From positions 1,178,001 to 1,242,000 of the forward strand of contig OZ252283.1 in the NCBI GenBank assembly GCA_965250025.1: 64,000 bases of DNA, written 5' to 3'. Under the pieces are notes generated by a model that did not search any database, was not told the origin of the DNA, and saw only the letters and a program-made list of their open reading frames with translations. The translations under genes were made by a program, and so were the position numbers. Shown here in pieces: positions 1 through 7,637 of this stretch; the stretch's first letter is position 1, and every line of letters begins with the position of its first letter. This stretch comes from CBDDLD01 sp965250025 (lineage in GTDB: Bacteria; Bacteroidota; Bacteroidia; Flavobacteriales; Flavobacteriaceae).

Positions 1-117
1 GGTATCTCTGGCGAACTCAAGATTTCCGGTGCTCGGAGAAAATTCAAAATCGTTACGACAAGAACTCCAAAAAAGTAATATGCCAAAACATGCAATAAAA
101 TATAGTAAACGCTTCAT
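1..117 (-). CDS. Lipoprotein, N-terminal 39 codons only (cut by window edge)
   Basis: Reading from the ATG at 117 leftwards gives a start MKRLLYFIACFGILLFWSSC, a lipoprotein signal peptide with lipobox SSC (Cys at residue 20), followed by RNDFEFSPSTGNLEFARDT up to the window edge with no stop. The post-Cys segment resembles the start of a conserved flavobacterial outer-membrane or periplasmic lipoprotein family of unknown role; this is recollection of a pattern, not a search result. The body of the protein is outside the window, so no function is assigned. Confidence 0.6.
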   Translation of the reverse strand, partial: MKRLLYFIACFGILLFWSSCRNDFEFSPSTGNLEFARDT

Positions 118-223
118 CTATAATAATTCAATTTACAGGCTAAAAATATAACTTTTGAACTTATGATTTATTATAGTTGCCCTTATTTGTTTTTTGAGGT
201 GTTATTTATTTGAATTGTATGCC

Positions 224-745
224 CTATTTTTTTGTTTGTGCATTAATCTGTTCGAAGTACTTAGAATAGTCTCCATAATCGATGTGTTTGTGTATTAAAC
301 CATCTTTAATCGTTAAAATGGTAACAAATGGTACCGATACTAATACGGTTTCTTTACTGTTCTCTTTAAACCAGGAAACCGGTAACACACATTCAAATAC
401 TGAATTGATGACAGTAATTGACCCGGATGTAAAGCTTTTTTCAATTATAAAATCTACATAAGGCGGTTTGTCATTCTCAAATCGGTCTTTAAATACATTC
501 CTGAAAAAATTATAAACATTTTCCTTTCCTTCGTATTTGAAGGCTTGCTTAAAAACTTCTGAAGCTGTAGGGTCTTCAAAATGTACATTTTCTGCATAGA
601 ACGTTTTCATCTTATCAAAATCCCAATTGCCATAGGCTTCCATATAATCCATTGCAACTTTTTTATTGGCAGCTAAATCGGGGGTCTGGGCATAAGACTG
701 GCAAATTGTAAATATGCATACAATGCCATAGAATAGTTTTCTCAT
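224..745 (-). CDS. Secreted NTF2-like (SnoaL-type) protein
   Basis: A 173-aa protein beginning MRKLFYGIVCIFTICQSYAQ, a signal peptide ending at the typical flavobacterial SYAQ cleavage region. The mature part (KVAMDYMEAYGNWDFDKM, later ENVHFEDPTA) has the alpha-then-sheet pattern of the NTF2/SnoaL fold found in small polyketide-cyclase-like and limonene-hydrolase-like proteins. A longer reading frame extends to 847, but the extra 34 residues are basic and precede a good signal peptide, so I choose the ATG at 745. Substrate unknown; members are often of unknown function. A second secreted NTF2-like protein lies at 63380. The stop lies 106 bp from the divergent lipoprotein start at 117 on the same strand, so co-transcription with it is possible. 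Confidence 0.8.
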   Translation of the reverse strand: MRKLFYGIVCIFTICQSYAQTPDLAANKKVAMDYMEAYGNWDFDKMKTFYAENVHFEDPTASEVFKQAFKYEGKENVYNFFRNVFKDRFENDKPPYVDFIIEKSFTSGSITVINSVFECVLPVSWFKENSKETVLVSVPFVTILTIKDGLIHKHIDYGDYSKYFEQINAQTKK

Positions 746-818
746 TTGTTTTAGTTTGATGTTAATAGTGTTTGATGTTTTTCTGATGATATTAAATATA
801 AAGTTTCTTAATAGTGTC

Positions 819-1562
819 TTAATCCTTAGCTTCTGCGATTTCGACAATGACTAAAAATTTTTGACTGAGAAGTACAAATTCCTCTAATAGTTCTACATTT
901 TCATTTTTATTTAAAAGTTTAGAATCGATCTGCTTTGCTTCGCAGAATTCAAAGAATAGAAACTTATGTTTTAAAGGAATTTTTAATGTCTCTTTCAGGA
1001 GTTTTTCATTAAACAGAGAACCTCCCGAAAATAGAGCTTGTATGTCAGTGTAAGTAAGTGGTACAAATTCGGGTACTTTAGATTTCTTTTTAAAAAGCTT
1101 AGCAGCTAAACCTATAAGTTGAAAAATATCTAAGCCGTATTTTGGTGCTGCACTATATAAATGTGGGTTATTCTTAATATCTTCAGCAATGGCCTTTTTT
1201 AAATTTGAGCTATAAACCTCTTCTTCAAAAGGCTTTTCCTTTAAATCTTCACTGATGAGTACTTCGTCCAGTTCATTAACCGCTTTTTTTAGTTCGAAAA
1301 CGATCAATTCTTTTAATTGATTTTCTTTGACAACAATAATTTTGGGATGATGAAATAACGACTGGAACTTTATGGAATCATTGACTTCGGCTCTAATATT
1401 AAATTCACCAATATCATCGGTTTTGGTTGTAATTTTTTTAGTGAGGTTTAATACCTCAATACCTTTTACTGTGGCTTCAGCGTCATAAACTTTACCTTTT
1501 AGTATTTGTGTATTTCCCGTGATAGAAAAACAAAGCAGAATAAATAATAGTAACGATTTCAT
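819..1562 (-). CDS. CarboxypepD_reg-like domain protein, secreted
   Basis: A 247-aa protein with a signal peptide (MKSLLLFILLCFSITGNTQ) followed directly by a carboxypeptidase-regulatory-like beta-sandwich (about residues 20-95: ILKGKVYDAEATVKGIEVLN, then DIGEFNIRAEVNDSIKFQS). This domain is common in Bacteroidota at the N-terminus of TonB-dependent receptors, but here no barrel follows. The remaining 150 residues (two charged helices, NPHLYSAAPKYGLDIFQLIG) resemble other small flavobacterial CarboxypepD_reg proteins of unknown role. Likely periplasmic or outer-membrane associated. It is 73 bp upstream of the NTF2-like gene on the same strand, so the two may share a transcript. Confidence 0.75.
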   Translation of the reverse strand: MKSLLLFILLCFSITGNTQILKGKVYDAEATVKGIEVLNLTKKITTKTDDIGEFNIRAEVNDSIKFQSLFHHPKIIVVKENQLKELIVFELKKAVNELDEVLISEDLKEKPFEEEVYSSNLKKAIAEDIKNNPHLYSAAPKYGLDIFQLIGLAAKLFKKKSKVPEFVPLTYTDIQALFSGGSLFNEKLLKETLKIPLKHKFLFFEFCEAKQIDSKLLNKNENVELLEEFVLLSQKFLVIVEIAEAKD

Positions 1563-1746
1563 TAGTTGATTGGTTGATGTCTACTAAGAACGTATATTAT
1601 TGGGACTTAGAATTCTGAATTGATAAAACTTTAACCTAATAAAATGTTAATTAGAAAGGCGGGTATAATTTAGGGAATGCGTAATGAGTAGATTACCTTT
1701 GAATTATAATAATAGCCTTCAATAGAGCCTTAAAGAAGTATTAAGA

Positions 1747-2637
1747 TTATTTTTTCTTGGTGAATATGCGCTTAATGTAATAAAAGAATTTTCCAATAGC
1801 AGTTCTTTCTTGCTTGCCTGATTTAATCGCAGCTCTTTTTGCTAGACGTTCAGCTTTCCATTGCGTTCTTTGAGCTTTGTTTTTCTTTTTCCAAGATTCG
1901 TGATTGTTTTTCAGTTGTTTTCGTTTATATACAGCTTCTTCTTCAGATATATATGATGGTAGATCAATATCATGATCTGTTACTATTAGACCTACAACAA
2001 CATCTCCCATAAGGTCTTCTTGCATAACCATCTTTAATGATGTATGTGGCTGGGCGTTTTTATTTATGGGGATTTCAAAGGTTTCAAACCCTAAGTAACT
2101 AAATACTAAAACGTCGCCATATTTTACCCTGATGGTAAAATTACCATCAAAGTCAGTATGTGTCCCTTTGGTAGTACCTTTAACAATGACATTAACTCCT
2201 GGTAGTGGTAATCCATCACTTTCGCTAGTTACATTACCAGAAATAGTTCGATCGTTAAGTACTGAACTAGATGTTTTACCTTTTATTTGTGGAGTCTTAA
2301 GATTATCTGTGTTTACAATCTTTGGCTTGTTTTGAGCTGAAGTTCTTTGACTGTTTAGAGCTAAAAAAGCAAATAATCCTGAAGCCGCCCAGGATAAATA
2401 GCTGTTTTTGGATTTCCTGTTCAGTACAACTTCTCTATGTAGTTGTTGCTTTTTAAAACGTCCGCAAAGGTTACCATTAGTCTCAAAAACCTTTACGATT
2501 TGTTCATCGGTTTGTTGGGTAAAATCGATAACGGTTTTTTGACATACGGCACAATGACGCCCCCTATCAGTAGGCGACATATTATTCCAATCCTCATGAC
2601 AAGGTTTGGGAATATTAATGGTGATTGATTTTCTCAT
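1747..2637 (-). CDS. CarboxypepD_reg protein with N-terminal Cys-rich motif
   Basis: A 296-aa protein with three parts. Residues 1-60 carry a conserved Bacteroidota motif, PCHEDWNNMSPTDRGRHCAV followed by CQKTVIDFT and a further Cys in NGNLCGRF, that looks like a metal-binding or redox Cys cluster on the cytoplasmic side. A single hydrophobic segment follows (YLSWAASGLFAFLALNSQ, about 80-97). Then comes a CarboxypepD_reg domain (ISGNVTSESDGLPLPGVNVI, then FDGNFTIRVKYGDVLVFSYL, about 132-205). The C-terminus is very basic (KKKNKAQRTQWKAERLAKRA). The layout suggests an inner-membrane protein linking a cytoplasmic Cys site to a periplasmic beta-sandwich. Function unknown. Confidence 0.75.
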   Translation of the reverse strand: MRKSITINIPKPCHEDWNNMSPTDRGRHCAVCQKTVIDFTQQTDEQIVKVFETNGNLCGRFKKQQLHREVVLNRKSKNSYLSWAASGLFAFLALNSQRTSAQNKPKIVNTDNLKTPQIKGKTSSSVLNDRTISGNVTSESDGLPLPGVNVIVKGTTKGTHTDFDGNFTIRVKYGDVLVFSYLGFETFEIPINKNAQPHTSLKMVMQEDLMGDVVVGLIVTDHDIDLPSYISEEEAVYKRKQLKNNHESWKKKNKAQRTQWKAERLAKRAAIKSGKQERTAIGKFFYYIKRIFTKKK

Positions 2638-2711
2638 GGTTCAAAGAACCCAATGTATCCTGTAAAAGAAAATCAATAATGAGTGAATGCGTCTTTTGAA
2701 TGAGTGAAATT

Positions 2712-3746
2712 TTACTTTTTAGAAATTTTTACTTCAAACAGCTTATCCCAGTTTTTTCCGGTAACAAAAATCGTTTCTGTTTCCGGGTTATAAGCTATAC
2801 CGTTAAGAACATCTAATTCATCATGTTGGGTAACGAGTTCTTTGAGTGGTGAAAAATCAATAACACCTTCCACAGCACCATTTGAAGGATTGATGATGAC
2901 TACACCATTTTGTTGGTATATATTGGCATAAATCTTACCATTAATCCACTCCAGTTCATTAAGGCTTTTTATTTTTCCTTTTTCCGTGTAAGCTTCAATT
3001 TTATCATCTTCGGTTAAATTGGTAGTATTTAACAGCCATATTTTTTCGGTACCATCAGATTTGTATAAGGTTTTACCATCGTTACAGAGGCCCCAACCTT
3101 CCTTACTATTATCATATCTGAACATACCGGTTCGTTCAAAAGTATCAACATCATAAATTAGTCCGGTATCTGCTCTCCAGGTCAGTTGGTATATTTTATC
3201 ATTTAAGAGGGTCAAACCTTCGCCAAAATAACCGCCATTAAGGTTATTGTCTTTTATTATTTCCCCGGTTTTATAATTCACCTTTCTAAGTTTAGACTCC
3301 CGATATTGCCCTGTACTTTCATACAATTCACCATTGTAAAATTCTAAGCCCTGAGTATAAGATGTAATATCATGAGGATAGGTATTTATGATCTCATAGG
3401 TATATAATTCCGGTGCTTTGTTATTCAGGACTTTAAGATCTGCTTCTACAACAATAGTATCTCCTGCAATGACAGTATGAGCCAGAAGATCTTGCTTGCC
3501 GAGCTTTACATTTGTCAGTTTTAAATCTTTAGAAACCGGTTTGCCATCTAAAGTATAACTAACAGATTCTATACTTACATTATTAGGATTACTCAATGAT
3601 AATTTAACAGCACTACCTAAAGTAGCAGTATTCTTTTTGGCAGACGTTTTTACGGATAAACCATGAGTTTGATTGGTTGAATTGCTCCCACAGTTTACTA
3701 GAAGTACACATAACAGAATGAGGCTGAAATATTTATATGCTGACAT
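2712..3746 (-). CDS. Glutaminyl-peptide cyclotransferase, lipoprotein
   Basis: A 344-aa protein with a lipoprotein signal peptide (MSAYKYFSLILLCVLLVNC, lipobox LVNC). The body matches the bacterial/plant-type glutamine cyclotransferase five-bladed propeller: YPHDITSYTQGLEFYNGELY, YESTGQYRESKLRKVN, YFGEGLTLLNDKIYQLTWR, LNELEWINGKIYANIY, and DVLNGIAYNPETETIFVTGK. The family converts N-terminal Gln to pyroglutamate on secreted proteins, which is common in Bacteroidota because signal peptidase often leaves Gln at +1. An in-frame extension to 3962 runs through the SRP RNA gene and is rejected; the ATG at 3746 sits directly before the signal peptide. A short beta-sandwich (about 30-115) precedes the propeller. 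Confidence 0.9.
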   Translation of the reverse strand: MSAYKYFSLILLCVLLVNCGSNSTNQTHGLSVKTSAKKNTATLGSAVKLSLSNPNNVSIESVSYTLDGKPVSKDLKLTNVKLGKQDLLAHTVIAGDTIVVEADLKVLNNKAPELYTYEIINTYPHDITSYTQGLEFYNGELYESTGQYRESKLRKVNYKTGEIIKDNNLNGGYFGEGLTLLNDKIYQLTWRADTGLIYDVDTFERTGMFRYDNSKEGWGLCNDGKTLYKSDGTEKIWLLNTTNLTEDDKIEAYTEKGKIKSLNELEWINGKIYANIYQQNGVVIINPSNGAVEGVIDFSPLKELVTQHDELDVLNGIAYNPETETIFVTGKNWDKLFEVKISKK

Positions 3747-3800
3747 AGATCGTATTAATTTTTTGGCAAGATATTTATAAAAAATAGGATTAAAAAAATA

Positions 3801-3830
3801 TTGTGAAAGTATTAAAAGGTTGTATCTTTG
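3801..3830 (+). promoter_or_regulatory. Promoter of SRP RNA
   Basis: TTG at 3801-3803, 19 bp, then TATCTTTG at 3823-3830. This matches the Bacteroidota primary sigma consensus (TTG, 17-23 bp, TAnnTTTG) exactly and ends a few bases before the RNA 5' end. Confidence 0.8.
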
Positions 3831-3834
3831 CAGC

Positions 3835-3930
3835 CGGCAAGTCCTACACAACCAGCTCCTGTTGAATCCTCCAGGGCGGGAACGCAGCAAAGGTAAGCGG
3901 TCGTAGCGGTGTGATGTAGGTAGCTTGCCT
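3835..3930 (+). ncRNA. ffs: Small signal recognition particle RNA (4.5S type)
   Basis: About 95 nt with the bacterial small SRP RNA signature: the Ffh-binding internal loop and tetraloop region reads CCTCCAGGGCGGGAACGCAG then CAAAGGTAA (about 3869-3895). The ends pair, GGCAAG at 3836-3841 with CTTGCC at 3924-3929, and CTACACA pairs in part with TGATGTAG further in. A run of T (3930-3936) follows, giving a terminator, and a consensus promoter precedes it. The RNA works with Ffh in co-translational targeting of membrane proteins. Exact ends are estimated from the closing stem. Confidence 0.92.
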
Positions 3931-3988
3931 TTTTTTGTGCGCAAAAGTCTCCTTAAAATCAAGTATATTTAACCTTTTAATAATACCA

Positions 3989-4792
3989 ATGTCTAAAGTT
4001 GTCGTAATTACAGGAGGTTCTTCTGGTATAGGAAAATCAGTAGGCGAGTATCTCACGGAAAAGGGGTATAAGGTCTATGGAACCAGTAGAAATCCACAAC
4101 GCTATCCTGAAAGTAAGTTTCCCATTGTAGCGCTCGATGTCACACAACCCGAAACCATAAAGACGTGTATAGCTACAGTTTTACAAAAGGAAAGCCGAAT
4201 TGATGTATTGATCAATAATGCAGGAGCTGGAATTACGGGTCCCGTAGAGGAAGTACCGGATGAAGAAATCAAGCGTAATTTTGAGACCAATCTATTTGGT
4301 CCTATAAACGTTATCAAAGCTGTATTACCAACTATGAGGGCGCAAAAATCGGGCTTAATTATTAATATTACTTCAATAGCAGGTTATATGGGATTGCCTT
4401 ATCGAGGCATTTACAGTGCCAGCAAGGGCGCTTTGGAACTTATTACTGAGGCCATGCGAATGGAGCTTAAAGCATTTCATATTCATATGACCAACGTGGC
4501 TCCGGGTGATTTTGCCACTAATATTGCTGCGGGGCGATATCATGCTCCGGTAAAAGAAGACTCTCCATATAAAGTATCATATGGGCACACTTTAAAAATG
4601 ATGGACGATCATGTTGATGAAGGGAACGATCCTAAACAGGTTGCCAAAATGATACTTAAAATTATTAATACCACAAATCCTAAGGTACATTATAAGGTCG
4701 GAGCATTCATGCAAAAGTTTTCTGTGACATTAAAACGAATATTGCCGGATAAGGTTTATGAAAAATTATTAATGAATCACTATAAACTTTAG
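3989..4792 (+). CDS. Short-chain dehydrogenase/reductase
   Basis: A 267-aa classical SDR: cofactor motif TGGSSGIGKS at residues 8-17, NNAGAG in the middle, catalytic Ser in NITSIAG, and the YxxxK pair in YSASKGALE. The Rossmann N-terminus with an Arg after beta-2 (GTSRNPQRYP) suggests NADP preference. Substrate cannot be told from sequence; the C-terminal part (FMQKFSVTLKRILPDKVYEK) resembles flavobacterial SDRs annotated as oxidoreductases of unknown substrate. I use the ATG at 3989; an upstream in-frame extension to 3935 overlaps the SRP RNA terminator and lacks a conserved start. Confidence 0.9.
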   Translation: MSKVVVITGGSSGIGKSVGEYLTEKGYKVYGTSRNPQRYPESKFPIVALDVTQPETIKTCIATVLQKESRIDVLINNAGAGITGPVEEVPDEEIKRNFETNLFGPINVIKAVLPTMRAQKSGLIINITSIAGYMGLPYRGIYSASKGALELITEAMRMELKAFHIHMTNVAPGDFATNIAAGRYHAPVKEDSPYKVSYGHTLKMMDDHVDEGNDPKQVAKMILKIINTTNPKVHYKVGAFMQKFSVTLKRILPDKVYEKLLMNHYKL

Positions 4793-4835
4793 AGTTGGTA
4801 TAAACTTTGATGTGAATAAATCATAATTAGCTATT

Positions 4836-5261
4836 ATGAAATATTCATACTTTTTCTTACTTACTATTCTGTTTTTTTCGCTTCAGAGTTGTAGTGATAT
4901 TTTTGATTGTATTATTGGTAGAAATGCAACTTTGGAAGCTAAAGATTTCCCTAAAGGTTATCAATATCAAGATTATTATGTAGACCTCAGAGCTGAAGTG
5001 AAAAATGCGTCCAATGATGACAGTTACTATTACTACTTCACCATTTATGATTTGCCCGAGGGGTTAGATTATTACTCCAATGGTCGTACACTAATTATTG
5101 AAGGTGTTCCCCAAGAAGGCGGTACATTTTACATTATGGTGCATTTAGAAGTCGAAAGTCCGGGTTTTGATGATTATGATTATGACGAAGATGAATATTA
5201 TGAATACGATCATATTTGTTCCACCACTGATTCGCGGACATATACTTTAGAGATACAATAG
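4836..5261 (+). CDS. Small lipoprotein with putative Ig-like fold
   Basis: A 141-aa protein with lipoprotein signal peptide MKYSYFFLLTILFFSLQSC (lipobox LQSC). The mature part contains FTIYDLPEGLDYYSNGRTLI then EGVPQEGGTFYIMVHLEVES, the pattern of the He_PIG/putative Ig family (a beta-sandwich with GLP..GL...G.I.G.P...G.Y). The C-terminal third is very rich in Asp and Tyr (DDYDYDEDEYYEYDH), which may bind cations. Two Cys, one in each half (DCI and HIC), could form a disulfide. Function unknown; probably anchored on the outer membrane. Confidence 0.7.
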   Translation: MKYSYFFLLTILFFSLQSCSDIFDCIIGRNATLEAKDFPKGYQYQDYYVDLRAEVKNASNDDSYYYYFTIYDLPEGLDYYSNGRTLIIEGVPQEGGTFYIMVHLEVESPGFDDYDYDEDEYYEYDHICSTTDSRTYTLEIQ

Positions 5262-5299
5262 TTTACGTTTGTTGATATGTTTTCATTAAAAAATGAAAT

Positions 5300-5326
5300 T
5301 TGAGCTACGTATAAGTTGTAAATTTG
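5300..5326 (+). promoter_or_regulatory. Promoter of the transaldolase-like gene
   Basis: TTG at 5300-5302 and TAAATTTG at 5319-5326, 16 bp apart, match the Bacteroidota consensus apart from a spacing one base short. It lies 34 bp before the ATG. Confidence 0.6.
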
Positions 5327-5360
5327 CAACAAATTAAACACAACTCTTATAATTAATCGG

Positions 5361-6014
5361 ATGAAATTTTTTATTGATACTGCGAATTTAGATCAAATTA
5401 GAGAAGCTCAGGATATGGGTATTTTAGATGGGGTAACGACAAACCCATCATTAATGGCTAAAGAGGGCATCACAGGAACAGACAATATTTTAAAACATTA
5501 TGTCGATATCTGTAATATTGTTGAAGGTGATGTTTCGGCGGAAGTCATCGCTACAGATTTTGAAGGTATGGTAAGAGAAGGTGAAGCTTTAGCAGAATTA
5601 CACGATCAAATAGTTATCAAATTACCAATGATCAAAGATGGTGTTAAAGCCTGTAAATATTTTTCGGACCGAGGCATTAAAACCAATGTAACTTTAGTCT
5701 TTTCTGCAGGACAGGCATTGTTAGCAGCTAAAGCAGGGGCAACATATGTATCGCCATTTATCGGACGTTTAGATGATATCTCTACAGATGGCTTAAATCT
5801 TATTTCAGAAATACGCCATATTTACGATAATTATGCTTTTGATACTCAAATATTAGCAGCTTCTGTACGTCACACTATGCATGTTATTGATTGTGCTAAA
5901 ATTGGTGCTGATGTAATGACCGGACCTTTAAGCTCAATAGCAGGGTTACTTAAACATCCTTTAACTGATATTGGTTTAGAAAAGTTTTTAGCAGATTACA
6001 AAAAAGGAAACTAG
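5361..6014 (+). CDS. fsa: Fructose-6-phosphate aldolase / transaldolase (type 3)
   Basis: A 217-aa TIM-barrel of the small transaldolase (TalC/FSA) subfamily. It starts MKFFIDTANLDQIREAQDMG, has GVTTNPSLMAKEG, the Schiff-base Lys at residue 87 in IVIKLPM, NVTLVFSAGQALLAAKAGA and SPFIGRLDD. Length and motifs are typical. It either transfers dihydroxyacetone units in the non-oxidative pentose phosphate pathway or cleaves fructose 6-phosphate; subfamily cannot be separated by eye. In Bacteroidota this type usually serves as the cell's transaldolase. Cytoplasmic, single-gene transcript: own promoter and a strong terminator at 6035. Confidence 0.92.
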   Translation: MKFFIDTANLDQIREAQDMGILDGVTTNPSLMAKEGITGTDNILKHYVDICNIVEGDVSAEVIATDFEGMVREGEALAELHDQIVIKLPMIKDGVKACKYFSDRGIKTNVTLVFSAGQALLAAKAGATYVSPFIGRLDDISTDGLNLISEIRHIYDNYAFDTQILAASVRHTMHVIDCAKIGADVMTGPLSSIAGLLKHPLTDIGLEKFLADYKKGN

Positions 6015-6034
6015 ACAAAAAAACAAATAAGATC

Positions 6035-6069
6035 AAAGAGCTTTTATAAAGATGAAAGCTCTTTTTTTT
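6035..6069 (+). terminator. Rho-independent terminator after the transaldolase gene
   Basis: AAAGAGCTTT (6035-6044) pairs with AAAGCTCTTT (6055-6064), followed by T-run to 6069. It overlaps the 3' end of the convergent gene at 6044. Confidence 0.8.
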
Positions 6070-7486
6070 GCATCAATTCTTTTAATGTGATATCAAAGTC
6101 GCTTTCAAAGATGTTTACATTAGGATGTAGAATATGCGCATTTTTATCTACTACAATAACTTTATTTACATAGTTAACAGCCAAGGTTTTTAAAGCTTCA
6201 GATGGATTTTTGAACTTATACTCATTTTCCAGAGAGAAGTTATACTTTTCTAGGATGCTTTTCCAGTTCTTGTCTTCGTCAGAATTAATATTAATGGAAA
6301 TAAACTCAGCATTTGGAAACTGCTTTCTTAACTGTTTTACCTTATAATGACTATTTCTGTAATGCATGATATAATTAGTAGACCAGAAATAAATCAAAGT
6401 AGGTTTTTTTACCACATCGCTAATAGTACTCTCTTCATTCTTAAGGTTTACAATTCTCAGTAATGGAATTTCTTTACCAGGCTTAAGGTCACCTAAAGAA
6501 TTGACGAGATCTTTCATATAAGCTTTATCCTCTTCGTTAGTGGTTTTGTTAAGGTAATAAGCCAATATTTCTTCAGTTTCAGCGTCAGAGTGGTTGTGGC
6601 TTATAAAGTCACGAGTCTTATACTTCAGAAGATTGTTTTTTATGGATATATCATTGACCAAACTGTCAATTAAATCTAATTTAGATTTATTGTAACTAAT
6701 TTCATGTCGGTTAAACTTACTGTGATAGGCTTTGTCCTTGTAGTAAGATTTAAGTGCCAGATTATCAAAATGAGAAAACAAAAAGCGGTTATAGGCAAAG
6801 AATTCTCTTAAGTGATGTGCATTATAATCTATTTGTGCTCTGTGGTCATAGAAGCTTTCTGGGAGATCTTTAACATGCATCAATTTATTATTACCAAAAT
6901 AAGCAAAAGGGTAAATCTCTTTATCTGCATAATTATTGTAATTGATACTCGCTTCAATAATGGATTTCGATAATGGCGATATGGGTTTTTTTTTACAGAA
7001 TTCTTCAAAACTTTTTAATTGGCGAAGCCGTCTGTTTTCCACGAACTCCAGAAAAGCTTCCGGTTCCATTTGGCTGTAACTAACTAACTTTTTGTCTTCA
7101 CTTTCATTAGTAAGGAAAGATTTCAAAAGGTAATTGTTCTTTCTTGCACCATTACCGGTAAATACAAGCGATTCATCAAACCCATACGTATTCAGGCGAA
7201 ACATAATACTATCTCCGGGTTCAAGCAAAACCATTTGGTACTCGCCGCCATGAGTAAAAGAATGTAATCCGGGATTTAAGTTGTTAATTTTATGTATGAA
7301 TCGGTTTTCGGTATCCAGAAATAAAGTATCAGTAATTTTACCTTCGTTATCATAGAGCATAACGAAGTCGTTCTTAGGGTTAATGATCTGTCCGCCGATA
7401 TAGGCAAAATCATTTTCGGTACTGCCAATATGTTTACAACCGGCAGCACTAATCAAGGTCAACAAAGCAATTACTGTATGTTTCAT
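6044..7486 (-). CDS. Thioredoxin-fold lipoprotein lacking the CXXC motif
   Basis: A 480-aa protein with lipoprotein signal peptide (MKHTVIALLTLISAAGC). Residues 25-120 form a beta-rich region like the DUF4369 domain found before TlpA domains (GLHSFTHGGEYQMVLLEPGD, SIMFRLNTYGFDESLVFTGN). The middle is helical. The C-terminal 130 residues are a TlpA/AhpC-like thioredoxin fold (KKPTLIYFWSTNYIMHYRNS, FPNAEFISININSDEDKNWK, YVNKVIVVDKNAHILHPN). The position where WCxxC is expected reads STNYIMHY, so both redox cysteines are absent and it cannot be a normal disulfide reductase. Probably a periplasmic binding or scaffold protein. A related protein with intact WCKPC lies at 23227. Confidence 0.82.
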   Translation of the reverse strand: MKHTVIALLTLISAAGCKHIGSTENDFAYIGGQIINPKNDFVMLYDNEGKITDTLFLDTENRFIHKINNLNPGLHSFTHGGEYQMVLLEPGDSIMFRLNTYGFDESLVFTGNGARKNNYLLKSFLTNESEDKKLVSYSQMEPEAFLEFVENRRLRQLKSFEEFCKKKPISPLSKSIIEASINYNNYADKEIYPFAYFGNNKLMHVKDLPESFYDHRAQIDYNAHHLREFFAYNRFLFSHFDNLALKSYYKDKAYHSKFNRHEISYNKSKLDLIDSLVNDISIKNNLLKYKTRDFISHNHSDAETEEILAYYLNKTTNEEDKAYMKDLVNSLGDLKPGKEIPLLRIVNLKNEESTISDVVKKPTLIYFWSTNYIMHYRNSHYKVKQLRKQFPNAEFISININSDEDKNWKSILEKYNFSLENEYKFKNPSEALKTLAVNYVNKVIVVDKNAHILHPNVNIFESDFDITLKELMQKKELSSL

Positions 7487-7607
7487 TAAGGGACGTAATT
7501 CAGTCTATATCTTAACAAAAATAGACCTTGTACCGCTTTTCTCTTGTTAATGCAGCGTTAAAAGTTAGTATGCCATGTATTTATTTCCTCTAATGGGTAT
7601 AATTTTC

Positions 7608-7615
7608 TACTTTTG
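7608..7615 (+). promoter_or_regulatory. -10 box of the ABC-F gene
   Basis: TACTTTTG at 7608-7615 matches TAnnTTTG; no good TTG box was found at the right distance. It falls inside the long in-frame extension of the ABC-F reading frame, which argues for the downstream start at 7638. Confidence 0.5.
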
Positions 7616-7637
7616 CTGCGAATTTAAAACACCTAAA

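Noticed and set aside
3747..3962. In-frame N-terminal extension of the glutaminyl cyclotransferase
   Set aside because: It reads antisense through the SRP RNA gene; the signal peptide starts at 3746.
3844..4056. Minus-strand ORF over SRP RNA and SDR start
   Set aside because: Shadow of a structural RNA and of a well-supported SDR gene on the other strand.
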